Shown here one piece after another: positions 15,670-25,163 of a DNA stretch of 64,000 nucleotides. Within the stretch, counting starts at the first letter, position 1. Every line of letters starts with the position of its first letter. Made by a program: the position numbers and the translations under genes. Origin of the DNA: Flavobacteriales bacterium (GTDB lineage Bacteria > Bacteroidota > Bacteroidia > Flavobacteriales_E > Vicingaceae); contig NVUQ01000014.1 in assembly GCA_002401955.1 (NCBI GenBank), positions 1 to 64,000 on the forward strand. The letters run 5' to 3'. The notes beneath the pieces are model-generated. The model was not told where the DNA came from. It was given only the letters and a program-made list of their open reading frames with translations, and made no database searches.

Positions 15670-18057
15670 TTACTTCTTTTGATTCGCTCTATTTAATTCT
15701 TCTTGGGCACTGTTACTTTGATGCTTTCTCTTTTTTAAGAAGCGGTTACCAAATCTATAAACTATGTTAATACGGAATATTCTAGTTTCCCAAGTAGACT
15801 TTATGTCAACATCCATATTCGAGTAATTAATGTTTGCAGTCCAATATTCATAAAAAGCATCATCAATACTACTCGAGATAGTTAGGTGATTATCAAAGAA
15901 AGTTTTTCTTGCCCCAAAACTTACACCATATAAACTATTAGATTCCATTATGCCCTCTAAATTATTGCTGGTATACCAAGCAGACGCTTCAACTTTAAAC
16001 GTTTTAGTTATATTAGATGAGGCTTCTATAAATAATGTATAATTAAATTTTTCTTTGTTATAAATGTCATCTAAATAGGGCGCCTCATATTTTTGATATG
16101 TTGTTATAATTCCACCATACCCTTCAAGTTTTTTTATAAAATCTAAAGGGAAAAAGAAGCTAGCCCCATATTTTTCTAATTGTTTAAGATTTGCTGTTGT
16201 AGCAAAGGAAACGCCAGAATTATCATCTTGTTCAGTTACCAACATTAATACATCAGCAGTTTTACTGTATTCTAAATTAAAAAATGGTTGGTTTTCATAC
16301 GTTAAAGAGAATTTACCACTATGCGTTAGTTCTGGTCTTAAATTGGTATTACCTTTTTCAAAAGTGTAGGGGTCTAAATAAGAAATAAAAGGGTTTAATG
16401 TATTGTATGAAGGTCTTTGTATTCTGTAGCTGTAAGCTAAATTAGTTCCTAGTTTCTTTGTTACAGGAATAGTTACTCCAGCACTAGGGAATAATTGAGA
16501 GATGGTTCTATCGTTAGTAGAATCTATGGTTACAGAATAACCTTCAGAAAGAGAATGTTCATATCTAAGCCCCGCATTAAAACTGATTTTTTTACTATTA
16601 AAATTTTGCATGAGGTATACAGCATAAATTTTTTCATTAAAAATAAAGTGATTAGAAAGAGATACATTATTTATAAAACCACTACCATTATTTTCTATGT
16701 AAGCTTGTAAGTCACTATCAACATTAGCATAGCTATATTTTAAACCACTAGTTAGTTTAAACTTTTTATTAAAAGGTAGCGTTAAATCAAGTTTGGCAGC
16801 GTAAATATCTGTTTCGCCAGGCTCTCCGTTTTTCTGTGTCGGATAATTTATATTGTAGTCAGCATGTGTTGCAATTGTTGATGAGTTTTGATTATCATAA
16901 GAGCCATAATTAGTTGTAAAGTTTAATTTCTTTCCATTTGTATCTAAATCAATATTGTAATAAAAATTAGCTGAATTGTAATACCACTTCCTAGCCATTT
17001 TATTATAGGTTTTTAATGTGAAAATCGTATCAGTATCTAAGCTTTTTATAGATGTATTGTTTTCATGGGTTCTATTGTTATAGCTCTGTACATGTCTTAA
17101 CGAAAACCCTAAGGATTGTTGTTCTGTTACATCATAATCTAAACCTCCATTAATTCTATATGTTTTGGGATAGCTTGGTTGATAGGTGGCTTGATTGTAT
17201 GTATCATTATCAATCTTACGTTCTATAATTAAATTTTCAACAGATGTATTATAACTATAGCCACCATTGGCAAATACATTTATTTTATTTTTTCTATGAT
17301 TTATTGAGCCTCCCAATGAATATTTGGCTAACTCTCCATAACCGAAACCACTCCAAATAGCCCCATTAGTTCCTGATAATCTGTTCTTTTTCAAAATAAT
17401 ATTAATCACACCTCCAGTTCCGGTAGCTTCCATTCCAGCATCAGGTTGAGATATAACTTCAATTTTATCAATGTCTTCAGCTGGTAACTCACTCATCAAT
17501 GTTTGCATATCCAAATATTGAGTAGGTCTGCCATCAATTAGGATGGTAACATTTTGATTTCCTGCCATTGATATTTTATTATTCACAACTAAAATTCCAG
17601 GAATTTTTTTCATAACATCTCTCATACTACCACTAACTCCAGTAATATGATCAGAAACATTTACAATCATTTTTCCTGCTTGTTGCTCTAAAAAAGGAAC
17701 TTTAGCGATAACATCAAAACTTTCTAAATTTTCTGATGAAGTAGAAATTTTACAATCAACTGTGATTTTAGTCTCTTTTTTAAATTCAATTTGCTCTGAA
17801 TAAAAGTCTTTATAACCAAGAATAATCACTTTAATAAAGTAATTACCATCTTTCAATTTTTCTATAGAATAATTACCATTTTCATCAGTTATAGAAGCTT
17901 TTACAATAGAAGAATCAGAAGTATTTATTGCAATTGCATTTGCAAAAGGGATAGATGTTTTATTATCCTTATCAGCAACTCGTCCTGTAATTTGAGCATT
18001 AACGCTAAATGAAATCAAAACAATTAGAAATATGCTTATTAATTTTATTTGGGTCAT
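15670..18057 (-). CDS. TonB-dependent receptor-like outer-membrane protein
   Basis: A 795-residue outer-membrane protein. After a signal peptide (ending VNAQ) it has a carboxypeptidase-regulatory-like sandwich at about residues 22-95 (ITGRVADKDNKTSIPFANA), a plug domain at about 115-225 with VTILIDGRPTQYLD and GVINIILKKN, and a C-terminal beta-barrel of the outer-membrane beta-barrel family seen in Bacteroidota. Ligands are unknown and no SusD partner gene is adjacent, so glycan import of the SusCD type is unlikely. The last residues form a positively charged tail after the final strand. The gene is transcribed alone and is divergent from the subtilase gene. Confidence 0.85.
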   Translation of the reverse strand: MTQIKLISIFLIVLISFSVNAQITGRVADKDNKTSIPFANAIAINTSDSSIVKASITDENGNYSIEKLKDGNYFIKVIILGYKDFYSEQIEFKKETKITVDCKISTSSENLESFDVIAKVPFLEQQAGKMIVNVSDHITGVSGSMRDVMKKIPGILVVNNKISMAGNQNVTILIDGRPTQYLDMQTLMSELPAEDIDKIEVISQPDAGMEATGTGGVINIILKKNRLSGTNGAIWSGFGYGELAKYSLGGSINHRKNKINVFANGGYSYNTSVENLIIERKIDNDTYNQATYQPSYPKTYRINGGLDYDVTEQQSLGFSLRHVQSYNNRTHENNTSIKSLDTDTIFTLKTYNKMARKWYYNSANFYYNIDLDTNGKKLNFTTNYGSYDNQNSSTIATHADYNINYPTQKNGEPGETDIYAAKLDLTLPFNKKFKLTSGLKYSYANVDSDLQAYIENNGSGFINNVSLSNHFIFNEKIYAVYLMQNFNSKKISFNAGLRYEHSLSEGYSVTIDSTNDRTISQLFPSAGVTIPVTKKLGTNLAYSYRIQRPSYNTLNPFISYLDPYTFEKGNTNLRPELTHSGKFSLTYENQPFFNLEYSKTADVLMLVTEQDDNSGVSFATTANLKQLEKYGASFFFPLDFIKKLEGYGGIITTYQKYEAPYLDDIYNKEKFNYTLFIEASSNITKTFKVEASAWYTSNNLEGIMESNSLYGVSFGARKTFFDNHLTISSSIDDAFYEYWTANINYSNMDVDIKSTWETRIFRINIVYRFGNRFLKKRKHQSNSAQEELNRANQKK

Positions 18058-18190
18058 TAAATTGTTTTTTTTATTTCCGCGAAAATATAAAATGTACCTG
18101 TTAAGTGTCCTGAAAACGAAAAAAGTTACTAGATTATTTGAATTTATTTTTAGAGATTTTCTTAATTAGAATCATTTTGAAAAATATAAT

Positions 18191-18198
18191 TAACTTTA
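18191..18198 (+). promoter_or_regulatory. Possible -7 box (TAACTTTA) for the subtilase gene
   Basis: TAACTTTA differs from the consensus only in the last base and ends 4 nt before the ATG at 18203. No -33 TTG at the expected distance. Confidence 0.3.
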
Positions 18199-18202
18199 AC
18201 CT

Positions 18203-20767
18203 ATGAGAAATTTATTATTGGGTTTATTATTAACTTGTTTTACAGTTGTTTACTCACAACATTCTAAGGTTAATTTTGCATTAAAGCAGGCTCTCAAAAA
18301 AGAGGTGAATCAAAATAAATTACTTCCTTTATTTGTTATTGGTGATGCTAATAAGATTAGACAAGAGGTAATAAAATTAAGAGGAGAAGTCGTTAGATCT
18401 GTAAAAAATGTTGTTCAAATAAAACTACCTATTAGTGTTATTGAAAATTTTTCTAAAAATGAGTTTGTAGAAAGTATTCCTTTTTCTTACTCCAAAGGGA
18501 AACCCTTATGTGATACCATGACTATTCATAATAATGTAACCCCTGTACATAATGGAGTAGCTCCTTTATTACAGCGTTACACTGGCAAGAATGTTGTTTT
18601 TGGTATTATAGATACCGGACAAGATATTGTTCATCCAGACTTTAAAGATACTATTGGTAATACTAGGATTTACAGAATATGGGATCAAGTAAGTGGTGAA
18701 ACATGGGATTCTGCATCAATCAATAATGGAACATGTACGCATTATGATTATGCAATTTATACTGGTCATGGAACTCAGGTTGCTGGAATTGGAGCAGGAA
18801 ATGGGTTGGCTTTAAATGATTATGCTGGTGTTGCTGGTGAGGCAACTATTGTTGCAGTTGCTAGTGATTTTAATTCGACCAATTGGTTGTCAACAGTGGT
18901 AGATGCTGTTGATTATATTTATGCTGTTGCAGATTCTTTAAACTTACCATGTGTGATCAATATTAGTGCGGGAGATTATTTTGGATCTCATGATGGGACA
19001 GATCCTGCAGCCCTTTTGATAGATAGCATTGTTAATTATAAACCTGGCAGAGCGTTGGTGTGTGCAGGAGGTAATGCGGGGTTTTTTAATTGGCATTTGG
19101 AACAAACAGTTACAACAGATACCTCATTTACATGGCTAAAATATAATTCTGCACTTGATTCCTCTATTAATGGAGGTGCAGGAGGAGTTTATTATGAAAT
19201 ATGGACAGATACAGTAGATTTTAATAATGTTAACTATGCTTTTGGAGCTAATTTACCTACAGGTTCTTATGAAGAAAGGGGGCGTACACCTTTTGTTAAT
19301 ATTCAAAGTAGATTAGGAACTTTTACTGATACTATTTGGAATGGAGCCAATGTATTGGCTATTGTAGAAACTTATGCTGAAATACAAGATGATAAATATT
19401 TATTACAAGTATTATTGGATGAGCCTGATTCCAATACGTATAACTTTAGCATTTTAAGTACTGGTACAGGAAAATTTGATTTTTGGTCTCATCATTGGTT
19501 TGGAACTTCTTACATTTTAAATGATAGTTTGCCAACAGTAGCACAATATCCTCCAATGGCATATTATACCCGCCCAGATTCTTTAAAAACAACAGTAAGT
19601 AGTTTTACGTGTTTACCGAGTGTACTTACAGTAGCTAATTTTACCAATCGCCAAACATATATAGATGTAGATACCTTACTTGTTGTGAAAACAGTTCCTG
19701 CTGGTAAATTAGCCGTTTCTTCCAGTATTGGTCCTGATAGAAGAGGAAATATTAAACCAGATATTGGAGCTACAGGAGACAATACATTGGGGGCAAATCC
19801 AGCAGGAGTAATAGCTGTTAATATGTCGGCAGGAGCTGCATCAAGAGAAAAAGTTGCATTAGGAGGAATGCATAGAAAAAATGGAGGTACTTCAATGGCT
19901 TCTCCAGTTGTTGCAGGAGTTGCAGCACTTTATTTTGAGAAATGTCCAAACGCAACAATGGCAGAAATTAAAGCAGCAATTTTAGGAACTGCAAAACAAG
20001 ATACATTTACAGGAACACTCCCCAATATGGCTTTTGGCTATGGTAAAGTCGATGCTTTTGCAGTATTAAATAACTCTAATTATACTGTTACAATTGGTGC
20101 AGATCAAAATGTTTGTGATGGCGATAGTGTGCAAATTACATCACCCTCTTATTCATCTTATGTATGGTCTACTGGTGACAGTGTTCAAAGTATATATATA
20201 GACACAACTTCAAGTGCTTATGTAACTGTTACCAATACAAGTGGTTGCATATCAATGTCTGATACTGTGAATGTAACATGGCATCCATTACCACTAAAAC
20301 CAACTATAGTGGTAGTTGGAAACGATACCTTAATTTATGCTACTAATCTAGATTTACAATGGTATTTTAACACAAGTACTTTAGCAGGAGAAACAGATAC
20401 CTTACACATTGCACAAAATAATGGAAACTATTTTGTGCAAGTAACCGATAGTTTTGGTTGTGCAATTAATTCAGATACCGTAAATGTTATTGTTTTAGGA
20501 ATCGATAATGAAGAAAATGAGTTGTTTTCAATTTATCCAAATCCGACAAAAGGAACTTTAAGCATTGTACACAACCTAAAAGGAGAAACTCACGTCTTAA
20601 AAATAGTTGATTTATTAGGAACAACAGTTTACAGTGAAAATATTAATACTACTGAGAATTTTGTTCTAGTTAATGTAACTCAATTAGCAAACGGAATTTA
20701 CTTAGTTGTACTTAGTAATACTGAAACCAATGAACAAATCGTTAAAAAACTGGTTATTCAAGAATAA
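18203..20767 (+). CDS. Subtilisin-like serine protease, T9SS cargo
   Basis: An 854-residue secreted protease of family S8. It has a signal peptide (residues 1-18), a pro-region to about residue 115, and the catalytic triad Asp137 (IIDTGQDIVHPDF), His189 (GHGTQVAGIGAG) and Ser564 (GGTSMASPVVAGVAALY). The large distance between His and Ser shows a roughly 150-residue insert at about 285-430, a pattern often seen in Bacteroidota subtilases. Ig-like repeats follow (about 630-765), and the C-terminus carries a type A T9SS sorting domain (IYPNPTKGTLSIVHN, then NGIYLVVL), so it should be exported and attached or released at the cell surface. The next gene starts within its last 38 bp. Confidence 0.88.
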   Translation: MRNLLLGLLLTCFTVVYSQHSKVNFALKQALKKEVNQNKLLPLFVIGDANKIRQEVIKLRGEVVRSVKNVVQIKLPISVIENFSKNEFVESIPFSYSKGKPLCDTMTIHNNVTPVHNGVAPLLQRYTGKNVVFGIIDTGQDIVHPDFKDTIGNTRIYRIWDQVSGETWDSASINNGTCTHYDYAIYTGHGTQVAGIGAGNGLALNDYAGVAGEATIVAVASDFNSTNWLSTVVDAVDYIYAVADSLNLPCVINISAGDYFGSHDGTDPAALLIDSIVNYKPGRALVCAGGNAGFFNWHLEQTVTTDTSFTWLKYNSALDSSINGGAGGVYYEIWTDTVDFNNVNYAFGANLPTGSYEERGRTPFVNIQSRLGTFTDTIWNGANVLAIVETYAEIQDDKYLLQVLLDEPDSNTYNFSILSTGTGKFDFWSHHWFGTSYILNDSLPTVAQYPPMAYYTRPDSLKTTVSSFTCLPSVLTVANFTNRQTYIDVDTLLVVKTVPAGKLAVSSSIGPDRRGNIKPDIGATGDNTLGANPAGVIAVNMSAGAASREKVALGGMHRKNGGTSMASPVVAGVAALYFEKCPNATMAEIKAAILGTAKQDTFTGTLPNMAFGYGKVDAFAVLNNSNYTVTIGADQNVCDGDSVQITSPSYSSYVWSTGDSVQSIYIDTTSSAYVTVTNTSGCISMSDTVNVTWHPLPLKPTIVVVGNDTLIYATNLDLQWYFNTSTLAGETDTLHIAQNNGNYFVQVTDSFGCAINSDTVNVIVLGIDNEENELFSIYPNPTKGTLSIVHNLKGETHVLKIVDLLGTTVYSENINTTENFVLVNVTQLANGIYLVVLSNTETNEQIVKKLVIQE

Positions 20768-22352
20768 AGCTTCAAAAGAGGCAATTAAACTATTGTTCTT
20801 AGCTATATTTTTTCTTTCTCAATTCTCTCTTTCTGCACAAATTATTGCTGGAGATACAGCATTAGGTCAAGTTATTTCAGACCCTTTAGTTAACCTTACA
20901 ATAACCTCTGTTTATGAAATACAATATTCATTAATTGATTTAGATTGCGATAGTGTTGCTGATATTAAATTAGAATTGTACAAGAGTTCAACTGCCATTG
21001 ATGGAGCAAACACTGCTTATTTAAAAGTGTTAAATCCTTTATTTGAAATATGTGCAGATACGTTTGATACTTATGGTTATGCTAAAACGGTAAACTATTA
21101 CAATGAAACAGATACTCTATTTTGTTTGGATAGTGCTGATTGGCAGAATGATACAATATATAGGTTAGGAGATTATGGTTGTGTGGGATGTATAGGTCCA
21201 TGGTCGGTTGATTCTAATTATGTTACCTATAAAAATACAGCTACAGGGCAGCAAGGTTGGATTAAACTCTCTTTTGATTTGTATGATGCTGGTGGATTTG
21301 GTCTTCCTATTACTCTATCAGTTCCAGAGGTACTTTCCCCTTGTGTAAATACGGCTTTGCCTGATCCAGTTTATAATGATACTATTTCAGACACAATAAG
21401 CGTGACTTGTGGTATTTTCACTTTTGATGCTATCATTAATCCAGTCTCCTGTTATGGAAATTGCGATGGATCAATTGAAATAATCAATTTAACTGGAGGT
21501 ACTTCTCCATATAGTTTTATGTGGATTAGCCCTCTGGGACCGATTGGTCCAACGGCAAGCAATTTATGTATTGGAAATCTCACAATTTATATAACTGATG
21601 ATAATGGTGTTTCCTGTCAGCATACATTTTTTGTTCCTGAATCAGACTCAATTCAGGTCACATTGCAGTCAACTTCAGTTAGTTGTTTTGGTGGTTCTGA
21701 TGGAAGTCTTTGTGTGTCTAATATAACAGGAGGAACTGCACCTTATACTTATATGTGGAATGATCCTTCTCTTCAACTAACTCAATGTGCAATTTTTCTT
21801 ATTCCAGGTGTTTATACAGTGTGTGTAGTAGATTCTAATGGTTGTACGGTTTGTGCAACTGATATTGTTTTTGAACCAACTCAATTAGTGGTAACAGATA
21901 CAATGATAAATGCATCCTGTCTGACTTGTAATGATGGGGGAATTCAAATTTTCCCTTCTGGAGGAACTGTCCCTTATACTTATTTATGGATGCCTACTGG
22001 AGGGACAACTCCTAATGCTTCTGGATTGATTCCTGGCACTTATAATTATTGTGTAACTGATTCTAATGGTTGTATAGTTTGTGATAGTAATACTGTTTCT
22101 TTTGTAACGAATATTCAATCTAATAAAGTAGAAAGTGAGTTGTCAGTTTTTCCAAATCCAACAAAAGGAGTAATTAAAGTAAGTTGTAAGGAGATAATCG
22201 AAAACATTGTAGTAAGAAATGTTTTAGGAGAGATAATTAAAACTACGACTATAAAGGAAATTGATATTTCAAATTATCCAAACGGTGTTTACTTTATTGA
22301 GGTAATTATAGAGAACAGAAGAGTAACTGAAAAAGTATTGTTGTTGAGGTAA
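20730..22352 (+). CDS. SprB-repeat surface protein, T9SS cargo
   Basis: A 540-residue secreted protein. The ATG at 20730 gives a signal peptide of about 37 residues (ending LSAQ); the frame opens earlier at 20706. The middle holds three SprB-type repeats, each starting with a Cys and a GGTSPYSFMW-like core (about residues 238, 318 and 398), the repeat that gives the gliding adhesin SprB its name. The C-terminus is a T9SS sorting domain (VFPNPTKGVIKV, then YPNGVYFIEV). It starts inside the subtilase gene in another frame, so the two are probably co-expressed; the protease may process or anchor this protein, which is inference. It is far shorter than SprB itself, so a gliding role is not implied. 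Confidence 0.82.
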   Translation: MNKSLKNWLFKNKASKEAIKLLFLAIFFLSQFSLSAQIIAGDTALGQVISDPLVNLTITSVYEIQYSLIDLDCDSVADIKLELYKSSTAIDGANTAYLKVLNPLFEICADTFDTYGYAKTVNYYNETDTLFCLDSADWQNDTIYRLGDYGCVGCIGPWSVDSNYVTYKNTATGQQGWIKLSFDLYDAGGFGLPITLSVPEVLSPCVNTALPDPVYNDTISDTISVTCGIFTFDAIINPVSCYGNCDGSIEIINLTGGTSPYSFMWISPLGPIGPTASNLCIGNLTIYITDDNGVSCQHTFFVPESDSIQVTLQSTSVSCFGGSDGSLCVSNITGGTAPYTYMWNDPSLQLTQCAIFLIPGVYTVCVVDSNGCTVCATDIVFEPTQLVVTDTMINASCLTCNDGGIQIFPSGGTVPYTYLWMPTGGTTPNASGLIPGTYNYCVTDSNGCIVCDSNTVSFVTNIQSNKVESELSVFPNPTKGVIKVSCKEIIENIVVRNVLGEIIKTTTIKEIDISNYPNGVYFIEVIIENRRVTEKVLLLR

Positions 22353-22555
22353 TTTTTATCTTGGAAAAAAACGTGAGCTCAAGCGGTAAAACGATTCGAT
22401 AATGTGTTTTATAAAAACTATACATTTAGCACGTTATTTTGATCAACGCTTAAAAGTAATATCTTTTGTGAAGAATCCCCTATTACAGCACCAGCTTAGT
22501 AGCGAAAACTATGTCAAGTAAAGCTGAAAAGCTAGCATCAACTCTTAGCAAGAGT

Positions 22556-23059
22556 TTAATCATTAATCTTTAGCCATTCATTTTTATCCAAGTCATTAGT
22601 GTCGATTTTGGTTGGATATATAAAATATTTTGTGAGTTGTCTAACCTTATATATTGATACATTAGGAGGACTACTATCCGTTGCACCACAACCATATTCA
22701 CGTTCGATTATTTTTAGATTTTCGTTTTGCTTATTTTCGAATAATGTTTTCCCATTTGTCGTATCGCACATATTAGCAAATATTGATATGAATAAAAAAA
22801 ATATCGACAAACCAGAGATAATAAATGTCACTACTATTTTTCCTGCGATGTTTCCTTTACTTTCGTTTGTCTTTATTGAACCAAATAGGGTTAGTAATAT
22901 TGAAATAGGTATTCCATAAAATCGGATGTGTTCAAATGCAGATTCAAGTTCTCTATTACTGAATTCAAGGGGAATAAAAAGACCAATTATTGGAGTGCTC
23001 ACCCAAAATATGATAAGCACAATTGAAATAAAAAAAATAATTTTTTTAAAATAGATCAT
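22556..23059 (-). CDS. Membrane protein, function unknown
   Basis: A 167-residue protein with three predicted membrane helices (about residues 5-28, 48-65, 75-97) and a soluble C-terminal part of about 70 residues containing the REYGCGATDSSPPNVS segment. The family is not recognised. It stands alone and is read toward the SprB-repeat gene. Codon use looks like that of its neighbours. Confidence 0.55.
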   Translation of the reverse strand: MIYFKKIIFFISIVLIIFWVSTPIIGLFIPLEFSNRELESAFEHIRFYGIPISILLTLFGSIKTNESKGNIAGKIVVTFIISGLSIFFLFISIFANMCDTTNGKTLFENKQNENLKIIEREYGCGATDSSPPNVSIYKVRQLTKYFIYPTKIDTNDLDKNEWLKIND

Positions 23060-23206
23060 TTAATTATTGCTAACACTATTCTATGTCACGTTTTAATGTT
23101 TCTTAAAATTGGTATCAAACGAAGTTCGTGTTTTTAGTCGAGAAAGTCAAGAGCTAATTAAAAGTTAAAAATCGTTAAGAAAATTATATTGTTGAAATAA
23201 GCAAAT

Positions 23207-23214
23207 TAAGTTTA
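23207..23214 (+). promoter_or_regulatory. Possible -7 box (TAAGTTTA) for the zinc-ribbon peptide gene
   Basis: TAAGTTTA ends 4 nt before the ATG at 23219. It differs from the consensus in the last base only. The rest of 23060-23218 holds no other gene that I can see. Confidence 0.3.
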
Positions 23215-23218
23215 CTCT

Positions 23219-23386
23219 ATGGTAACTAAAAAATGCATGTGGTGTCTTAAAGAATATGAGACTAATTCTAAAGAAAAATATTGTTCTGTTGAGTGTGAAA
23301 TAAAGAATGAAAAACAACCGAAAGACAAGCTTAAAAAAGGATTTTTTGCAATAATTGGAGATTTTTTTGGAAGCCTTTTTAGTTGA
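23219..23386 (+). CDS. Small zinc-ribbon-like protein
   Basis: A 55-residue protein with two cysteine pairs, CMWC at residues 6-9 and CSVEC at residues 22-26, spaced as in a small zinc finger, followed by a lysine-rich linker and a hydrophobic C-terminal segment (GFFAIIGDFFGSLF) that could touch the membrane. The paired cysteines, the ATG, the clean stop and the nearby -7-like box support it as a real gene, though it is too short to be sure. Function unknown; it lies between a membrane protein and another membrane protein, both on the opposite strand. Confidence 0.5.
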   Translation: MVTKKCMWCLKEYETNSKEKYCSVECEIKNEKQPKDKLKKGFFAIIGDFFGSLFS

Positions 23387-23436
23387 TTTTTTTCGGTATT
23401 AAATTTGCCAGCTTTTTAACTATTTCAACTCAAATT

Positions 23437-24201
23437 TTATTTCCATAAAATAGCTAATCCTTCTTTAGCTAGACTCTCTAACTCAGTTATGTTGGCGTGA
23501 TGTATTTTTTTAATAATCAATTGATTTCTTTCAAAAATAAAAGAAAGAGTAGGATTTAGTGTATTCAATTTTTCAGGTATCTGAAAACTGTAGTTATTTG
23601 CTTTTAAATAAGTATTTGCTTCATCTACCGACAAGAAAATTTCTTGTTTTGGAAAATTAAAGTCTCCTTTTAAAAGAAGAACCGAATAATCACCTCCTTT
23701 GCGAATAGTATGATTAATAGCTGCGTTAGTACCTGCCACTCTACAATTAAAAAGTAAAAATGTTTTTCCAGAAAACTCTTTACTCCAAGAACCTAAAATA
23801 TCAAAATTGATTATCGCTATTTCATTAAATACGCTTTTAGCTAATTGTCTCAATTCGGTAGGTGGATTTTCATAGTAGTTAACACTTAAAGATTCAGCAA
23901 TTTTTTCCATATCAACCATCATCTTAAACTTGCTTTTCCAATGAAGGTTAATAAATCCTACTAATGAAAAACCTATGATTATGGGAATTAATCCCACAAT
24001 ACATGCAGTTAAAAAAGAGTCGCTTTTTGGAGGGTGTACACCAATGAGTTCGGCTAAATCACCAAAAATCATAAAGCCCATAAATGCAATGATGGCTAGC
24101 CCTATAAAGATAGGGATCCATGCGCAGAAGAACACAATTAACCTTTTCCTTTTAGGAATATAATGAGCAGGAACAAGTCCAAGAAATTTTTTTGTTTTCA
24201 C
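23437..24201 (-). CDS. Membrane protein with two N-terminal helices, function unknown
   Basis: A 254-residue protein. Two predicted membrane helices at about residues 22-48 and 62-90 are followed by a cytoplasmic-type domain of about 160 residues rich in beta-strands (SGKTFLLFNCRVAG, YSVLLLKGDF). I do not recognise the family. The gene is the last of a set read leftward from about 26818 and starts 5 bp after a lipoprotein gene, so they probably share a transcript. Confidence 0.55.
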   Translation of the reverse strand: MKTKKFLGLVPAHYIPKRKRLIVFFCAWIPIFIGLAIIAFMGFMIFGDLAELIGVHPPKSDSFLTACIVGLIPIIIGFSLVGFINLHWKSKFKMMVDMEKIAESLSVNYYENPPTELRQLAKSVFNEIAIINFDILGSWSKEFSGKTFLLFNCRVAGTNAAINHTIRKGGDYSVLLLKGDFNFPKQEIFLSVDEANTYLKANNYSFQIPEKLNTLNPTLSFIFERNQLIIKKIHHANITELESLAKEGLAILWK

Positions 24202-24206
24202 TTAAA

Positions 24207-25067
24207 CTATTTTTTACTTAGTGAAGTAACAATTAAATTATCGCCAGTCCTAAGAGAAAATTGCAGACCATCACTACTAAGATTTAAAATAGAAGTATTG
24301 AGTACTGAAGAATTATTGTCACCCAAATCAATCAAATAAGAATTTGACATTTCTCCTTCAACAAGGTTAGGTGTAAAGCTAAGAGTTTGATCAGGGCTGT
24401 TAAGGCTCCAGGTGCCAGTTGCTGTCATTGGTTGGTATGCAAAAATGAAATTTTCTTGATAGGTTCCGTCAGCATTTACTACTAAGGTTAAGTTAGAAGA
24501 TTGGTAGAGTATATTAAAATTTTCCACATCCTTTTCGGTAAATTTAGAATCATGCTCTTTGAAATATTTTTTGTAGAGTTCGTATTGACCAACAACAAGT
24601 TCTAAACTCATTTTTTCAACCAACTTTCTAGCCTTATCAGAGGTGTAATCTACAGTATATTTAGAGAGGGTAACTACTTGAAAATATAAACTAGATTCAA
24701 TACTTATTTCAATACCTTCATTACCTTTTATATAGTTTTTCTTGTCGTTTAATGGAGTAAAAGGATTTCCGTTATTAAGCTTTTTTTGTAAGATTTTTTC
24801 GTCAAAATCTCCACTATATATTTTTGTTTGATCTAAGTTGGTAGCAGGAGTATATCCAGCTTCAGTTAAGGCTTTTTGTATTCGTTCAACTACAACCTCG
24901 TACTTATCTTTATAATCAAGCACCAAGCTGTTTTCGTCTACTTCCTTTATAGATCCATATTGCAGAGAATTTAAATTAATAAATTCCCATTGACTTGTAT
25001 CCTTGCAACTAATTAAAGAAAAGATAATAAGAGATGAAAAAAAGAGGTTGATTAATGATTTGTTCAT
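24207..25067 (-). CDS. Lipoprotein, function unknown
   Basis: A 286-residue predicted lipoprotein (LISC lipobox, Cys21). The last part, with VVNADGTYQENFIFAYQPMTATGTWSLN, reads like a lipocalin-like beta-barrel segment in which a strand pair is repeated, but no family could be fixed. A minus-strand -7 box (TAAATTTG) lies 22 bp upstream of the ATG, so it can be transcribed independently of the MBL-fold gene. It is 5 bp from the next gene. Confidence 0.6.
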   Translation of the reverse strand: MNKSLINLFFSSLIIFSLISCKDTSQWEFINLNSLQYGSIKEVDENSLVLDYKDKYEVVVERIQKALTEAGYTPATNLDQTKIYSGDFDEKILQKKLNNGNPFTPLNDKKNYIKGNEGIEISIESSLYFQVVTLSKYTVDYTSDKARKLVEKMSLELVVGQYELYKKYFKEHDSKFTEKDVENFNILYQSSNLTLVVNADGTYQENFIFAYQPMTATGTWSLNSPDQTLSFTPNLVEGEMSNSYLIDLGDNNSSVLNTSILNLSSDGLQFSLRTGDNLIVTSLSKK

Positions 25068-25088
25068 AGTTTTTTATTTTAGATGTTT

Positions 25089-25096
25089 CAAATTTA
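25089..25096 (-). promoter_or_regulatory. -7 promoter box (TAAATTTG) for the lipoprotein gene
   Basis: TAAATTTG on the minus strand fits the TAnnTTTG consensus and would start transcription about 16-18 nt before the ATG at 25067. No clear -33 element. Confidence 0.45.
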
Positions 25097-25163
25097 TAAA
25101 TTATATATTGATATTATGGTTTTAAGTAAGGTATTGACCTGATACTGAAACAGTAGGATAAAG

